Source: Methylobacterium sp. GXS13 (GTDB lineage: Bacteria; Pseudomonadota; Alphaproteobacteria; Rhizobiales; Beijerinckiaceae). From it: a DNA stretch of 64,000 nucleotides. Shown here one piece after another: positions 10,521-22,821 of this stretch. The position numbers and the translations under genes are program-made. Position 1 is the stretch's first letter; each line of letters begins with the position of its first letter. Where the stretch lies: the NCBI RefSeq assembly GCF_001455965.1, contig NZ_LKKO01000028.1:17588-81587 (forward strand), in the 5' to 3' direction. The notes below the pieces were generated by a model, which searched no databases, was not told the DNA's origin, and saw only the letters and a program-made list of their open reading frames with translations.

Positions 10521-10833
10521 CGTGTCCCACACCGCTCCTGCCTGACGATCACGCGCGATCGCGCCGCGATCGGGCCCGGCGCCGCGGTCGCGATCGGACG
10601 TGCGCCGTTCCCGGACCGCCCCTCCCGTCGGCGGCCAGCCTCCGAGTCGGGGCAGAGTCATAGGCAGGATTCGCACCCGGCGCATCCAGGGGATTTGCAG
10701 GCCAAGCGGAGCCATTCGTTGGCCCGCCGCTTGTATCCCTGGACTCGGTGGGGGGAAGCGGAGCCATGCAGAGGGACGCGAAGATCCGGATCGCCTCACC
10801 ACGCGGCCAGACCCGCGGTTCCGCGAGGGCCCG
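10521..10833. other. intergenic region, nothing recognised
   Basis: About 310 GC-rich bases between the divergent dehydratase and the zinc-ribbon protein. No convincing gene, hairpin or promoter was seen beyond the ribosome site of the next gene. Confidence 0.4.
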
Positions 10834-11058
10834 ATGAGCGACAGGTTGCGCGATCGACGGGCCGGCGACGAGGCGACGGAGGTGACCTTCCGCGGACGCG
10901 GGCTCGCGCTGCGGTCCGGGGGCCGGCTGATCCTGCTGGTCTGCCCACTCTGCTCGCAGCGCAATGCCAGCCGCGGCGCCGAGCGGGGCATCTGCGAATG
11001 GTGCGCCTATGTCCCCTCGCAGGACCAGGCCGAGCCGGTGGAGCGCGGGGCCGTGTGA
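10834..11058 (+). CDS. small zinc-ribbon protein, unknown function
   Basis: A 74-residue hypothetical protein with two CxxC knuckles (CPLC and CEWC, about 17 residues apart), which form a probable zinc ribbon. Basic N-terminus (MSDRLRDRR), no membrane segment. The ATG at 10834 is preceded by GAGG at good distance. Zinc ribbons of this size are often nucleic-acid or protein adaptors, but no specific family was recognised. It may be cotranscribed with nothing; the next gene is 290 bases away. Confidence 0.6.
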   Translation: MSDRLRDRRAGDEATEVTFRGRGLALRSGGRLILLVCPLCSQRNASRGAERGICEWCAYVPSQDQAEPVERGAV

Positions 11059-11349
11059 GCCTGCGGGCGCGGGCGGCGCCCCAAATCCGGGCCGCCCAGC
11101 CCACCACGCGGGGTGATAAGGTCGGAGGACCGCGTTCCCCAGGCGCGGACGAGCCCCCGTGCCGGGTCTTAGCTGTCCAGTACGCGTCCATCGCGCTTGC
11201 CGTGATGCCGGAACGCACGCCCGGGCGGCGTCCGCGAGACCGGCACGTTTATCGGCACCCGAGAGTTCGCAAGGTGCGTACTATTAGTGGTTGCAAAAAT
11301 CGATCGATCTTTGGATTATCGATCAGAGGGCTGCCGACCGGGAGGTTTC

Positions 11350-11565
11350 ATGCAACCGTCGGAATGCTGCATCTTTCGCATGATCATCGCGTCCGTGATC
11401 GGAAGCGCCATTACGCTCGTTCTGGTCCGGGGCTTCGACCCCTGGGCTCTGGTGCTGATCCCCATCGGCGGCAGCGTCGCGACCCTGTTCGTGATCGCCC
11501 TGTTCCAGGCCGTGAGCCTCGCCCTGACGGCCCGGTCGCGCCAGAACACCGAGTCTGCGACCTAG
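11350..11565 (+). CDS. small two-helix membrane protein, unknown function
   Basis: A 71-residue protein with two hydrophobic helices (MIIASVIGSAITLVLV and ALVLIPIGGSVATLFVIALF), short loops and a polar C-terminus. The ATG at 11350 has GGGAGG 6 bases upstream, which supports translation and rules out the longer frame from 11287. No conserved family recognised. Confidence 0.6.
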   Translation: MQPSECCIFRMIIASVIGSAITLVLVRGFDPWALVLIPIGGSVATLFVIALFQAVSLALTARSRQNTESAT

Positions 11566-11627
11566 CGGTGGGTCGAGCGGGCCTTTTCGGCCACGACTTC
11601 TCCTCAGAGCGGGTGTTTCCACCCTCG

Positions 11628-11752
11628 CCCTCATCCTGAGATGCCGGAGCGAGGCGGAGGCCTCGGAGGAGCCCTCTAGCCGGCCGCGCGATCCCTGGAG
11701 CGCCTCTTCGAGGCCCAACGATCTGCGATCGCCGGGCACCTCAGGATGAGGG
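11628..11752. repeat. dispersed palindromic repeat, CCCTCATCCTGAG family
   Basis: Perfect 13-base inverted arms CCCTCATCCTGAG (11628-11640) and CTCAGGATGAGGG (11740-11752) enclose about 100 bases rich in GGAGCG-like segments. This CTCATCCTGAG type is a familiar intergenic repeat of Rhizobiales. It lies in the gap before the 3' end of lpdA. Confidence 0.7.
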
Positions 11753-11885
11753 GAGAGGTTGGGATTTCTGGAGTGCTCGCAGCAGCAATCGTCCTTGAGA
11801 GGGGAGCTCAGCGCTCCCGGAGCACGATGTGTCCCTGAGCTGCTTCAAGCGCGGGCCGGACGAGCCGCCCCGCGCCGTAGCGGTT

Positions 11886-13325
<1,440 letters not shown>

Positions 13326-13338
13326 TGCGTGCTCCGGC

Positions 13339-14769
13339 TCAGACCAACATGCCCATCGGGTTCTCGATCAGCCCCTTGAAGGCCGCGATCAGCTCCGCGC
13401 CGAGGGCACCGTCGAGGACGCGGTGGTCGCAGGACAGGGTGGCGGTCATCACCTGCGCCACCACGGGGGCGCCGTCCTTGACGACGACGCGCTTCTCGCC
13501 GGCGCCCACCGCCAGGATGCTCGATTGCGGCGGGTTGATCACCGCGGTGAAGTGCTTGATCCCGAACATGCCGAGGTTGGACACCGAGGTGACGCCGCCC
13601 TGGTACTCTTCGGGCTTCAGCTTCTTCGCACGCGCCCGGGCGGCGAAGTCCTTCATCTCCTTTGAGATGGTGGAGAGCGTCTTCTCGTCCGCCCGGCGGA
13701 TCACCGGGGTGAACAGCCCGCCGTCGATCGCCACCGCGACGCCGACCTCCGCCTGCTTGAAGCGCAGCACCCGGTCCTCGGCCCAGACCGCGTTGGCAGC
13801 GGGAACGCGGGTGAGCGCCAGGCCCATGGCCTTGATGACGAAGTCGTTCACCGAGAGCTTGAAGGCCGGCTTGCCGTCCTTGTCCTTGCCCGCGGAGGCG
13901 TTGAGCGTCTCGCGCAGCGTCATCAGCGCGTCGAGCTCGCAATCCACCGTGAGGTAGAAGTGCGGGGCCACCTGCATCGCCTCGGTGAGGCGCTTGGCGA
14001 TGGTCTTGCGCATGCCGTCGAGCGGCACCTCCTCGTAGGAGCCCTTGGCGTAGAAGCCCCGGACCTGATCGAGGGTGAGCCCGGCCGGCGCCCCGCCCGC
14101 GGGGGCCGCCTTCGGAGCCGGCGCGGCCGCCTTGGGCGCTTCGGCAGCAGCCTGCGGTGCCGGCGCCTTGGTGCCGCCCGAGGCCTTGGCTGCCTGGACG
14201 TCCCGGGCGATGATCCGCCCATGCGGGCCGCTGCCCGCCACGGCGGCGAGATCGACGCCCTCCTGCTTGGCGATCCGGCGCGCGAGCGGCGAGGCGAACA
14301 CCCGTCCGCCGTCACCCTGCGGCTGCTTCGCCGGTCCGCCGGGCTGCGCGCCCTCCGGCGCCTCGTTCACCCGCCCGTAGGACATGTGGCCGCCGCCGGG
14401 CGTGGTGTTCTGGTCGGCCGGTGCCGGCGCGGCGACGGATGTCGGCTGCGACGGCGCCTCGGCCTTGGCCTCCGGCGCGGCCTTGCCGCCGCCGGCACCC
14501 GCGGCCTGCACGGCCGACGGATCCTCGCCCTCCTGGGCGATCACCGCGATCAGGTCGTTGACCGGCACGTCGGCGGTGCCTTCGGGCACGACGATCTTGG
14601 CGAGCACGCCCTCGTCGATGGCCTCGACCTCCATGGTCGCCTTGTCGGTCTCGATCTCGGCGAGGACATCGCCGGACTTTACGGCGTCGCCCTCCTTCTT
14701 CAGCCACTTGGCGAGGTTGCCCTTCTCCATGGTCGGCGAGAGGGCGGGCATGAGCACGTTGATCGGCAT
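13339..14769 (-). CDS. pdhC: pyruvate dehydrogenase E2, dihydrolipoamide acetyltransferase
   Basis: A 476-residue core enzyme that transfers acetyl from lipoamide to CoA. One N-terminal lipoyl domain carries the lipoylated lysine in [12 protein letters not shown] (about residues 35-50). A long Ala/Pro/Gly linker follows, then the peripheral-subunit-binding domain ([16 protein letters not shown] and [11 protein letters not shown], about 180-220). The C-terminal catalytic domain ends with the active-site motif [15 protein letters not shown]. The start [14 protein letters not shown] at 14769 is fixed by the lipoyl domain. It lies downstream of a Uma2-like gene by 4 bases and upstream of lpdA. 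Confidence 0.96.
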   Translation of the reverse strand: MPINVLMPALSPTMEKGNLAKWLKKEGDAVKSGDVLAEIETDKATMEVEAIDEGVLAKIVVPEGTADVPVNDLIAVIAQEGEDPSAVQAAGAGGGKAAPEAKAEAPSQPTSVAAPAPADQNTTPGGGHMSYGRVNEAPEGAQPGGPAKQPQGDGGRVFASPLARRIAKQEGVDLAAVAGSGPHGRIIARDVQAAKASGGTKAPAPQAAAEAPKAAAPAPKAAPAGGAPAGLTLDQVRGFYAKGSYEEVPLDGMRKTIAKRLTEAMQVAPHFYLTVDCELDALMTLRETLNASAGKDKDGKPAFKLSVNDFVIKAMGLALTRVPAANAVWAEDRVLRFKQAEVGVAVAIDGGLFTPVIRRADEKTLSTISKEMKDFAARARAKKLKPEEYQGGVTSVSNLGMFGIKHFTAVINPPQSSILAVGAGEKRVVVKDGAPVVAQVMTATLSCDHRVLDGALGAELIAAFKGLIENPMGMLV

Positions 14770-14773
14770 GGCA

Positions 14774-15379
14774 TCAGGTCTCGGGCAAGGCCGGGGCGGC
14801 CGGATCGTCGAAGGGAAACAGGTCGTCGAGGGGGAACGGCACGGCATCGAAGGGCGCGAGCGCGACGGTCTCGCCGCGCTGCACGGTGTCTACGAGGAGC
14901 CAGTAACCGTCCGCGAGGGCGAAGCCTTCGAGCACCCCCTCGGCTGGATCGAGCAGCCAGAGAAACGCGACTCCGGCCTCCCCATAGATGCGGCGCTTGC
15001 GGCCGCGATCGAGGCGGATCGTGGAGGGCGAGAGGATCTCGCACACCCAATCCGGCGGCGTTTCGATGAAGGCAGCCGTGGGTTCGGTCGGCATCCGCCT
15101 GCGACGCCATCCCGCGAGATCGGGCACCACCACCTGAGGGCCGAAGTGAAGCTCCGGCTTGCTCATGTAGATCCAGGCTTCCGGATCGTCGCGTCTGCGG
15201 GGCGTGCGCGAACCCAGGGTCGCCGCCAGCGAGAAAGCGGCTGCGCTGTGTAAGGGTGGCAGTGGCCTGTGCGTCTCCAGCACCCCATCGATGATCTCGG
15301 CGACGAGATGCTCCGGCACCGCCATGAGATCCGCGTAGGTCGCCTGCCGGACAGCCGCCTCAGCCATGGTCGGCACCAT
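14774..15379 (-). CDS. Uma2 family (DUF820) putative nuclease
   Basis: About 200 residues with the Uma2/DUF820 restriction-endonuclease-like fold. The core includes [45 protein letters not shown] and LWLLDP; in this family the PD and ExL elements resemble PD-(D/E)xK active sites, and the ILSPST motif is diagnostic. The start is either ATG 15379, 2 bases after the stop of the DUF5076 gene, or ATG 15367. The gene sits inside the pdh operon between E1-beta and E2, where it has no obvious role. Uma2 genes are highly mobile and mostly of unknown function. Confidence 0.85.
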   Translation of the reverse strand: MVPTMAEAAVRQATYADLMAVPEHLVAEIIDGVLETHRPLPPLHSAAAFSLAATLGSRTPRRRDDPEAWIYMSKPELHFGPQVVVPDLAGWRRRRMPTEPTAAFIETPPDWVCEILSPSTIRLDRGRKRRIYGEAGVAFLWLLDPAEGVLEGFALADGYWLLVDTVQRGETVALAPFDAVPFPLDDLFPFDDPAAPALPET

Positions 15380-15381
15380 CG

Positions 15382-15669
15382 CTAGTTGAAGCCGCCGGGG
15401 TCGAGCCCCTCGGCCTCCCAGCCGGCGCGGATGCGCTCGAACGCCTCCTCCTCCGACATGTCGGTCTCCAGCGCGTAGGCGCGGGCCGCCTGCCGGCCGA
15501 GGTCGATCAGCAGCCGGCCCCAGGTCGCCGGGTCGTCGAAGGAGCGGCGCAGGGCGACGCTGACGGCGCCGTCCACCACGGCGGCGCGCAGCACCTCGAT
15601 GCCGCCCTGCGCGCGCGCGTCCGGCGGGATGGCGAGTTCGACGAAGTCCTGTGTGGGATCCTGGCTCAT
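15382..15669 (-). CDS. DUF5076 protein in the pdh operon
   Basis: A 95-residue soluble protein recognised as DUF5076 by the pattern IEVLRAAVVDGAVSVAL, FDDPATWGRLLIDLGRQAARAY and EEAFERIRAGWEAE. The family is small, alphaproteobacterial and uncharacterised, and typically lies inside pyruvate dehydrogenase operons, as here (71 bases after pdhB). That conserved position suggests a link with PDH assembly or activity; this is inference. The Uma2-like gene follows 2 bases later, suggesting translational coupling. Confidence 0.85.
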   Translation of the reverse strand: MSQDPTQDFVELAIPPDARAQGGIEVLRAAVVDGAVSVALRRSFDDPATWGRLLIDLGRQAARAYALETDMSEEEAFERIRAGWEAEGLDPGGFN

Positions 15670-15739
15670 GGCGCGCCGGCTGGTCTCCGAACCCGGACGG
15701 GGCGGGATGACGGGGCGGCTTGTCCGCCCGCGACGCCCG

Positions 15740-17182
15740 TCACTTGTAGCAGACGCTCTTGGCCGCCTCGACGACCTCGGCCACGTTCGGCAGGGCGAGC
15801 TTCTCGAGGTTGGCCGCGTAGGGCATCGGCACGTCCTTGCCGGTGATGCGCAGGACCGGAGCGTCGAGATAATCGAACGCGTCGACCATCAGGCGGGCGA
15901 CGATCTCGGCGCCGATGCCGGATTGCGGGAACCCCTCCTCCACGGTGATGCAGCGGCCGGTCTTCTTGACCGAGCGCACCACCGTCTCCGAATCCATCGG
16001 CCGGATCGTGCGCAGGTCGATCACCTCGGCCTCGATGCCCTCCTCGGCCAGGATCTGCGCGGCCTTGAGCGCGTAGGTCATGCCGATCGCGAAGGACACG
16101 ATGGTCACGTCCTTGCCGGTGCGGTGGACCCGCGCCTTGCCGATCGGCAGCACGAAGTCGTCGAGCTGCGGCACCGGGAAGGACTGGCCGTACAGGATCT
16201 CGTTCTCGAGGAAGATGATCGGGTTCGGATCGCGGATCGCGGCCTTGAGCAGGCCCTTGGCGTCCGAGGCGGTGTAGGGGGCGATCACCTTCAGGCCCGG
16301 CACGTTCGAGTACCAGGCGGCGTAATCGTGGCTGTGCTGGGCGCCGACCCGGGCGGCGGCGCCGTTGGGGCCGCGGAACACGATCGGGCAGCCGAGCTGG
16401 CCGCCGGACATGTACAGGGTCTTGGCCGCCGAGTTGATGATGTGGTCGATCGCCTGCATGGCGAAGTTGAAGGTCATGAACTCAACGATCGGCTTCAGGC
16501 CCGAGAGCGCCGCGCCGACGCCGATGCCGGCGAAGCCGTGCTCGGTGATCGGGGTGTCGACCACCCGCTTAGCGCCGAATTCCTGCAGCAGCCCCTGCGT
16601 GATCTTGTAGGCGCCCTGATACTCGGCGACCTCCTCGCCCATGACGAAGACGTCGCCGTCCCGGCGCATCTCCTCGGCCATGGCGTCGCGCAGGGCCTCG
16701 CGCACCGTGGTGGTGACCATCGGGGTGTTGGCCGGGAACTCCTCCATCACCGGCTCGTCGGCCTTGTTGGTGATGACGGCCGGCGCCGCCGGGGCCTTCT
16801 GCGCATCCTCGCCGGATTTCGACGCCGGGGCCGGCTTGTCGGCCATCCCCTCGGCCTGCATGTCCGGGGTCGGGGCCGGATGGCCGCCGGCGCCGTTGGG
16901 CTTCGGCGTGCCGCCGGACTGCACGCTCGCCGGATCCTCGCCCTCGCCGGCGATGATGGCGATCGGCGTGTTGACCGCGACGCCCTCGGTTCCCTCCGCG
17001 ATCAGGATCTTGGCGAGCACGCCCTCGTCGATGGCCTCGACCTCCATGGTCGCCTTGTCGGTCTCGATCTCGGCGAGCACGTCACCGGATTTGACCGGAT
17101 CGCCTTCTTTCTTCAGCCACTTGGCGAGCTTGCCCTCCTCCATGGTGGGGGAGAGGGCGGGCATCAGGATGTCGATCGCCAT
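15740..17182 (-). CDS. pdhB: pyruvate dehydrogenase E1 beta with N-terminal lipoyl domain
   Basis: A 480-residue beta subunit of the thiamine-dependent E1. Residues 1-80 form a lipoyl domain nearly identical to that of E2 ([31 protein letters not shown]). An Ala/Pro linker leads to the transketolase-like pyrimidine-binding domain ([41 protein letters not shown]) and the C-terminal domain ([19 protein letters not shown]). The fused lipoyl domain is a known trait of many alphaproteobacterial PdhB proteins. It follows pdhA by 54 bases in the same operon. Confidence 0.96.
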   Translation of the reverse strand: MAIDILMPALSPTMEEGKLAKWLKKEGDPVKSGDVLAEIETDKATMEVEAIDEGVLAKILIAEGTEGVAVNTPIAIIAGEGEDPASVQSGGTPKPNGAGGHPAPTPDMQAEGMADKPAPASKSGEDAQKAPAAPAVITNKADEPVMEEFPANTPMVTTTVREALRDAMAEEMRRDGDVFVMGEEVAEYQGAYKITQGLLQEFGAKRVVDTPITEHGFAGIGVGAALSGLKPIVEFMTFNFAMQAIDHIINSAAKTLYMSGGQLGCPIVFRGPNGAAARVGAQHSHDYAAWYSNVPGLKVIAPYTASDAKGLLKAAIRDPNPIIFLENEILYGQSFPVPQLDDFVLPIGKARVHRTGKDVTIVSFAIGMTYALKAAQILAEEGIEAEVIDLRTIRPMDSETVVRSVKKTGRCITVEEGFPQSGIGAEIVARLMVDAFDYLDAPVLRITGKDVPMPYAANLEKLALPNVAEVVEAAKSVCYK

Positions 17183-17236
17183 GCTCAGCTCTGCGGTCGT
17201 CTTTTCGGTAGGGGCGGCCAGTGTTTCGGGAACGCG

Positions 17237-18325
17237 CTAGGCGTGCGCATCCAGGAGGATGTCGGTCCACAGCTCGGCGGGATCCGGCTCGGGATCGTTC
17301 GTGGCGAACTCGGCCGCCGCGTTCACCGTCTCGCGGACCTTGGCGTCGGTCGCCTTGATCTCCGCCTCCGGCACCCCGTGCAGCTCGATCAGGCGCTTGC
17401 GCACCATCTCGATCGGATCGTGCTCGTCGCGCATCTTCGAGACCTCGTCCTTGGTCCGGTACTTGGCCGGATCGGACATCGAGTGGCCGCGATAGCGGTA
17501 GGTCTGCATCTCAAGGATGTAGGGGCCCTGGCCCGAGCGGGCATGCTCGACCGCCCGCGCCGCCGCCTCGCGCACCGTGCGGACGTCCATGCCGTCGACC
17601 TGCTCGCCCGGGATGCCGAAGGAGATGCCGCGCTTGGAGAAGTCGGTCTGCGCCGAGGCCCGGGCCACCGAGGTGCCCATGGCGTAGCGGTTGTTCTCGA
17701 TCACGTAGACGACCGGCAGCTTCCAGAGCGCCGCCATGTTGAAGCTCTCGTAGACCTGGCCCTGGTTGGCCGCGCCGTCGCCCATATAGGTGAGGCTGAC
17801 CTTGCCGTTCTCCCGGTAATGGTCCGCGAAGGCGAGGCCGGTGCCGAGGGAAACTTGGGCGCCGACGATGCCGTGGCCGCCGAAGAACTGCTTCTCGCGG
17901 CTGAACATGTGCATGGAGCCGCCCTTGCCGCGGCTGTAGCCGCCCCGGCGCCCGGTCAGCTCGGCCATGACGCCCTTCGGGTCCATGCCGCAGGCCAGCA
18001 TGTGGCCGTGGTCGCGATAGCCGGTGATGACCTGATCGCCGTCGATCGAGGCCATCTGCATGCCGATCACCACGGCTTCCTGGCCGATATAGAGGTGGCA
18101 GAAGCCCCCGATCAGGCCCATCCCGTAGAGCTGGCCGGCCTTCTCCTCGAAGCGCCGGATCAGCAGCATCTCGTGATAGGCGTGGAGATCTTCCGCGCGG
18201 GTGAATTGCGGCATGTTCGGCGCAGGCTTGTGCGCCTCGACAGCCTGGGAGCTTCCAGCCTCCGGGCTCGCGACCTGCGGTTGCGAGGACGAAGCGTCCT
18301 TCGCAGGCTCCTTGGCGGCGTCCAT
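17237..18325 (-). CDS. pdhA: pyruvate dehydrogenase E1 alpha
   Basis: A 362-residue alpha subunit carrying the thiamine diphosphate site: GDGAANQGQVYESFNMA to IENNRYAMGT is the conserved GDG-N TPP motif. RGGYSRGKGGSMHMF and RYRGHSMSDPAKYRT (phosphorylation-loop region in homologues) are intact. The start at 18325 has GGGAG just upstream; an upstream extension to 18376 lacks support. A Pro/Ala-rich N-terminal tail of about 35 residues precedes the domain. First gene of the pdhA-pdhB-DUF5076-Uma2-pdhC-lpdA operon; ftsB lies upstream on the same strand. Confidence 0.96.
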   Translation of the reverse strand: MDAAKEPAKDASSSQPQVASPEAGSSQAVEAHKPAPNMPQFTRAEDLHAYHEMLLIRRFEEKAGQLYGMGLIGGFCHLYIGQEAVVIGMQMASIDGDQVITGYRDHGHMLACGMDPKGVMAELTGRRGGYSRGKGGSMHMFSREKQFFGGHGIVGAQVSLGTGLAFADHYRENGKVSLTYMGDGAANQGQVYESFNMAALWKLPVVYVIENNRYAMGTSVARASAQTDFSKRGISFGIPGEQVDGMDVRTVREAAARAVEHARSGQGPYILEMQTYRYRGHSMSDPAKYRTKDEVSKMRDEHDPIEMVRKRLIELHGVPEAEIKATDAKVRETVNAAAEFATNDPEPDPAELWTDILLDAHA

Positions 18326-18400
18326 CGGCGCTCTCCCCGTGATTCCACGCGACTGGAACGGGGTGTAGGACAGCACCGTTTGGAAAGCGAGGGCGGACGC

Positions 18401-18430
18401 TCTGACAGGTCGCCCCTCTTGTCAGAGGGG
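18401..18430. promoter_or_regulatory. overlapping inverted repeats upstream of pdhA
   Basis: TCTGACA (18401-18407) is inverted as TGTCAGA (18420-18426), and CCCCTC/GAGGGG (18413-18418, 18425-18430) forms a second, overlapping hairpin. The pair lies about 75-105 bases before the pdhA start and just past the ftsB-like stop. It could be an operator of the pdh operon or part of the upstream gene's terminator; there is no T run, so I lean to regulation. Confidence 0.35.
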
Positions 18431-18464
18431 ATCTAAAGTCGCGGCGGACAGGTCGGGCGCGGGG

Positions 18465-18776
18465 TCACGGCGTGATGATGACCACGTCGTTGGCGTGGAC
18501 CCGGCCCAGCACGATCCGCGCCCGCTCCTCGAGGAGGTCGCGGTCGATCTGGTCGCTCTTCAGCAGCGCGACCCGGTGCTCCCAGGTGGCGCGCTCCGCC
18601 CGCACGGCGGCGAGTTCCTGGGTGAGGCCGTAGGCGCGGATCTTGAGCACCTTCTTGGCTTCCAGGCCGCGATTGCCGCTTTCGGCCTGCCACACGAAGA
18701 AGCCGACCACGAGCGCCGACAGGGTCCAGAGACCCAGGGGCAAGAGGACCATTCTGACGCGGCGGCGGACGACCAT
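18465..18776 (-). CDS. ftsB: septum formation initiator (FtsB/DivIC) family protein
   Basis: A 103-residue bitopic division protein. It has a basic N-terminus (MVVRRRVR), one transmembrane helix (about residues 10-29), then a periplasmic coiled coil (about 35-75: LEAKKVLKIRAYGLTQELAAVRAERATWEHRV). The C-terminal element DLLEERARIVLGRVHANDVVII is typical of the FtsB family. In Rhizobiales this gene usually sits between eno and pdhA; here a cyclase gene is placed between it and eno. The gene symbol is by family and position. Confidence 0.85.
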   Translation of the reverse strand: MVVRRRVRMVLLPLGLWTLSALVVGFFVWQAESGNRGLEAKKVLKIRAYGLTQELAAVRAERATWEHRVALLKSDQIDRDLLEERARIVLGRVHANDVVIITP

Positions 18777-18881
18777 GGCGGGAGCCTCGCGCGGAAAGGT
18801 TAACGGAGCTTTTCGAGGCTGCCGGATCGCGCCCGCGGCGTATGATCTTGCTGGGCCGGATCAGGGAGTGAATGCGCGCAG

Positions 18882-20063
18882 ATGGACATGACCGAGCTGA
18901 TGCGCTGGATCGCCGAGCACGCCACCGCGACCGATGACTACGACACGATGCTCGCCCGGGTCTGCGAGGGCCTGTGCGAGGCCGGCGTCCCGCTCTGGCG
19001 GGTCAGCGTCATGACGCCCGCCATCGACCCGATGGTCCGCGGCGTCAGCTTGAACTGGCATCTCGGCCAGGGCCTGAGCTTCGTGCCCAATCCCCACGGC
19101 GCCGAGCAGGAGGCGGATTGGCTGCGCAGCCCGATCTTCGCGATGCTCGAGCGCGAGGAGGTTTTCGGGCGCTGGCGCCTCGACAGCCCCGGCCCGGAGA
19201 CCGACTATCCGGTCCTGCACGATCTCCGCGCCGAGGGCTGCACTGAATACGCGGTCCACATCGTCGGCTTCGCGCCGGGTACGGCGCTACGCGGCGTCGC
19301 GATCTCGTTCTGTACCCGGGCGCGCTCGGGCTTCGCCCCGGCCCACCTGACGGCGGTGGCCGAAGTCCTGCCCGTGCTCGCCCTGGCGGTCGCCAAGCTC
19401 GGCCTGGGGCACACCCTGCGCGAGGTCACGGCCACCTATCTCGGGCGCTCGACCGCGGAACGCGTCCTCGACGGCCAGATCCAGCGCGGCCAGGGACGGG
19501 CTGTGCCGGCCGCGATCCTGATGACCGACCTACGCGGCTTCACGGCCCTGTCCGACCGGGCCGACCCCTACGACACGGTGACTTGGCTCAACGAGCATTT
19601 CGACGCGCTGGGCGATCCGGTGTCGCGGCACGGCGGCGAGATCCTGAAATTCCTGGGCGACGGCTTCCTGGCGATCTTCCCGGTTCCCGATGCCGGCATC
19701 CTTCCCTGCCCGGTCTGCAGCAGCGCCCTCGACGCGGCCGCGGATGGGCTCGCGGCCAACGCCGCCCTCAATCGGCGGCGCCGCGAAGCGGGGTTACCGG
19801 AGCTGACGGCCGATTGCGTCGTCCATTTCGGCACGGTGGTCTACGGGAATGTCGGGACGGAACGGCGCCTCGACTTCACCGTGATCGGGCGCGCGGTGAA
19901 CGAGGCCAGCCGGATCGAGAGCCAGTGCGAGGCGCTGGGCCACACGCTGCTGATCTCGGACTCGTTCGCGGAAAGGTGCGGCCGGGCGCTCGACGCCGTG
20001 GGCATCATCGAGCTGCGGGGCCTGGCACGACCGCAGAAGGTCTGGACGCTGCCGGCGCAATGA
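18882..20063 (+). CDS. class III adenylate/guanylate cyclase
   Basis: A 393-residue cytoplasmic protein. The N-terminal about 190 residues form a GAF-like or otherwise unrecognised sensor region. The cyclase domain spans about 205-390. Metal-binding aspartates are in LMTDLRGFTALSD and KFLGDGFLAIFP, the substrate-recognition lysine is in EILKFLGDG, and the transition-state Asn and Arg are in VIGRAVNEASRIES. The position that is Asp in many adenylate cyclases is Thr here, a variant seen in bacterial enzymes, so cAMP is likelier than cGMP but not certain. An unusual CPVC pair lies in the loop after the second Asp. The gene interrupts the conserved eno-ftsB-pdhA neighbourhood on the opposite strand. 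Confidence 0.88.
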   Translation: MDMTELMRWIAEHATATDDYDTMLARVCEGLCEAGVPLWRVSVMTPAIDPMVRGVSLNWHLGQGLSFVPNPHGAEQEADWLRSPIFAMLEREEVFGRWRLDSPGPETDYPVLHDLRAEGCTEYAVHIVGFAPGTALRGVAISFCTRARSGFAPAHLTAVAEVLPVLALAVAKLGLGHTLREVTATYLGRSTAERVLDGQIQRGQGRAVPAAILMTDLRGFTALSDRADPYDTVTWLNEHFDALGDPVSRHGGEILKFLGDGFLAIFPVPDAGILPCPVCSSALDAAADGLAANAALNRRRREAGLPELTADCVVHFGTVVYGNVGTERRLDFTVIGRAVNEASRIESQCEALGHTLLISDSFAERCGRALDAVGIIELRGLARPQKVWTLPAQ

Positions 20064-20190
20064 CGGTCCGGGCAAGCGATCTTGAGGGAGATCGTTCACC
20101 CGTCGCTTTCGGAATCGTCCGGACCCTAAAGACGAGCCGCTTATGTCGTCCCTCACCGCACGGTGGCGAGAGACGACGACGCGGGCGCGC

Positions 20191-21552
<1,362 letters not shown>

Positions 21553-21633
21553 TTATCCGTCAAGCCGCGTTCGGCGGCAAGCACCGGCGTAGGCGCTGCC
21601 TGTGCACGTGTTGTGACAGACGGCGCGTCAACC

Positions 21634-21843
21634 CTACCGTGTTTGCGTCCGGGTAGAAGGGTGGCCGATGGGGGGCGTGGCCAGGGACCGGTTCAATTTG
21701 CGCAACTGTCCATCGTTGCGGGCGCAGAGGTCGTGGCGGGTCATGGCGTCGAGTAGGCGCTGGGTCGCGAGTTCCCCGCTCGCCTGGACCGGCAGGGCCG
21801 CGACCGTGATCATTCCAATCAACCCGAGGACGGTGAGACGCAT
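21634..21843 (-). CDS. possible small secreted protein
   Basis: A 69-residue open frame starting with a good signal peptide ([22 protein letters not shown]) followed by a short polar mature region. It lies between eno and queF. No strong ribosome site was found upstream of ATG 21843, and no family recognised. The signal peptide is the only evidence, so it could be spurious. Confidence 0.4.
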   Translation of the reverse strand: MRLTVLGLIGMITVAALPVQASGELATQRLLDAMTRHDLCARNDGQLRKLNRSLATPPIGHPSTRTQTR

Positions 21844-21962
21844 GGTGCCGGGGTCTGCATCGGACCACGCCGACGATCGCCGAAAGCTTAGCTGAGAAGA
21901 GTAAAAATTTGGTCGCGGCGCGGATGGGTGCGCTGCACCGCGTGCGGCATTATAGAAGCCTT

Positions 21963-22415
21963 ATGACAACACCTGAGACGCTCCAACTCGGCCAAGCTAC
22001 GCCGCTGCCCACCTCGCCGGCCGACGCCCGCCTCGACCGGGTGCCGAACCCGCATGCCGATACCGACTACGTGGCGCGCTTCACCGCGCCCGAGTTCACC
22101 TCGATCTGCCCGGTCACCGGCCAGCCGGATTTCGCGATCCTGGTGATCGACTACGTGCCGGGCGACTGGCTCGTGGAGTCGAAGTCGCTGAAGCTCTACC
22201 TCGGCGCATTCCGCAATCACGGGGCGTTCCACGAGGATTGCACGGTGGCGATCGGCAAGCGGCTGCGCGACCTGCTGGAGCCGCGCTACCTGCGCATCGG
22301 CGGTTACTGGTACCCGCGGGGCGGTATCCCGATCGACGTGTTCTGGCAGACTGGCGACCCACCGAAGACGATCTGGCTGCCAGAGACCGGGGTCGCTCCC
22401 TATCGCGGGCGCTGA
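21963..22415 (+). CDS. queF: NADPH-dependent 7-cyano-7-deazaguanine reductase
   Basis: A 150-residue unimodular QueF that reduces preQ0 to preQ1 in queuosine biosynthesis. The catalytic Cys is in [13 protein letters not shown], and the family motif [16 protein letters not shown] is complete, as is the partner His/Asp segment FHEDC. ATG 21963 gives the usual length; the frame upstream to 21909 is not needed. No other queuosine gene is nearby and I did not find a convincing preQ1 riboswitch in the 5' region. Confidence 0.95.
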   Translation: MTTPETLQLGQATPLPTSPADARLDRVPNPHADTDYVARFTAPEFTSICPVTGQPDFAILVIDYVPGDWLVESKSLKLYLGAFRNHGAFHEDCTVAIGKRLRDLLEPRYLRIGGYWYPRGGIPIDVFWQTGDPPKTIWLPETGVAPYRGR

Positions 22416-22425
22416 CGCCCATACG

Positions 22426-22454
22426 AAAAAGGCGACCGGCTCGCACCGGTCGCC
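22426..22454 (-). terminator. rho-independent terminator of the Gly/Tyr-rich protein gene
   Basis: Perfect stem GGCGACCGG / CCGGTCGCC (22431-22439, 22446-22454) with a 6-base loop. On the minus strand it is followed by TTTTT, 25 bases after the stop of the secreted protein gene. It lies just past the queF stop and may also help to end that transcript. Confidence 0.8.
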
Positions 22455-22479
22455 CTCTCATCCATTCGGATCGCTGCCC

Positions 22480-22821
22480 TTAGTAAGGCGCGCCGTAGTA
22501 ACCGTAGGCCGGGGCGCCGTAGCCGTAAGCCGGAGCACCGTAAGCCGGGGCGTAGCCGTAGCCGCCACCGTAACCGCCGCCGTTGTAGTAGTTGTTGGCA
22601 GCACCGGCGGCGATTGCACCGGCCGCGAGACCGGCAATGCCGAGGCCGATGGCTGCACCGGTGCCGATGCCGCGACGCCCACCCCGATAGCCGTAGCCGT
22701 GACCATAACCATGGCCGTATCCGCCGTGGAAGCCGTACGGACGGGCCTCAGCGCCGGTCGTGGCAGCGACGCTGCCGAGTGCCAGAGCGGCGGCGGTGGC
22801 GATGATACCAATCTTGCGCAT
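22480..22821 (-). CDS. secreted Gly/Tyr-rich protein
   Basis: A 113-residue protein with signal peptide MRKIGIIATAAALALGSVAA, mature start near TGAEARPYG, then a Gly/His/Tyr-rich stretch (GGYGHGYGHGYGYRGG). A hydrophobic glycine-zipper-like segment follows (IGTGAAIGLGIAGLAAGAIAAGA), and the C-terminus repeats APAYGYG units. Such proteins are common and uncharacterised in Methylobacterium and relatives and are probably exported to the envelope. ATG 22821 begins the signal peptide; a longer frame to 22860 is not supported. The low-complexity repeats make homology assignment unreliable. Confidence 0.75.
   Translation of the reverse strand: MRKIGIIATAAALALGSVAATTGAEARPYGFHGGYGHGYGHGYGYRGGRRGIGTGAAIGLGIAGLAAGAIAAGAANNYYNGGGYGGGYGYAPAYGAPAYGYGAPAYGYYGAPY

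Noticed and set aside
15599..18436. Long plus-strand open frame antisense to pdhA and pdhB
   Set aside because: A shadow frame of highly biased coding sequence; both underlying genes are certain.
21880..21962. preQ1 riboswitch upstream of queF
   Set aside because: No convincing stem with the A-rich tail and conserved loop could be traced in the short leader.
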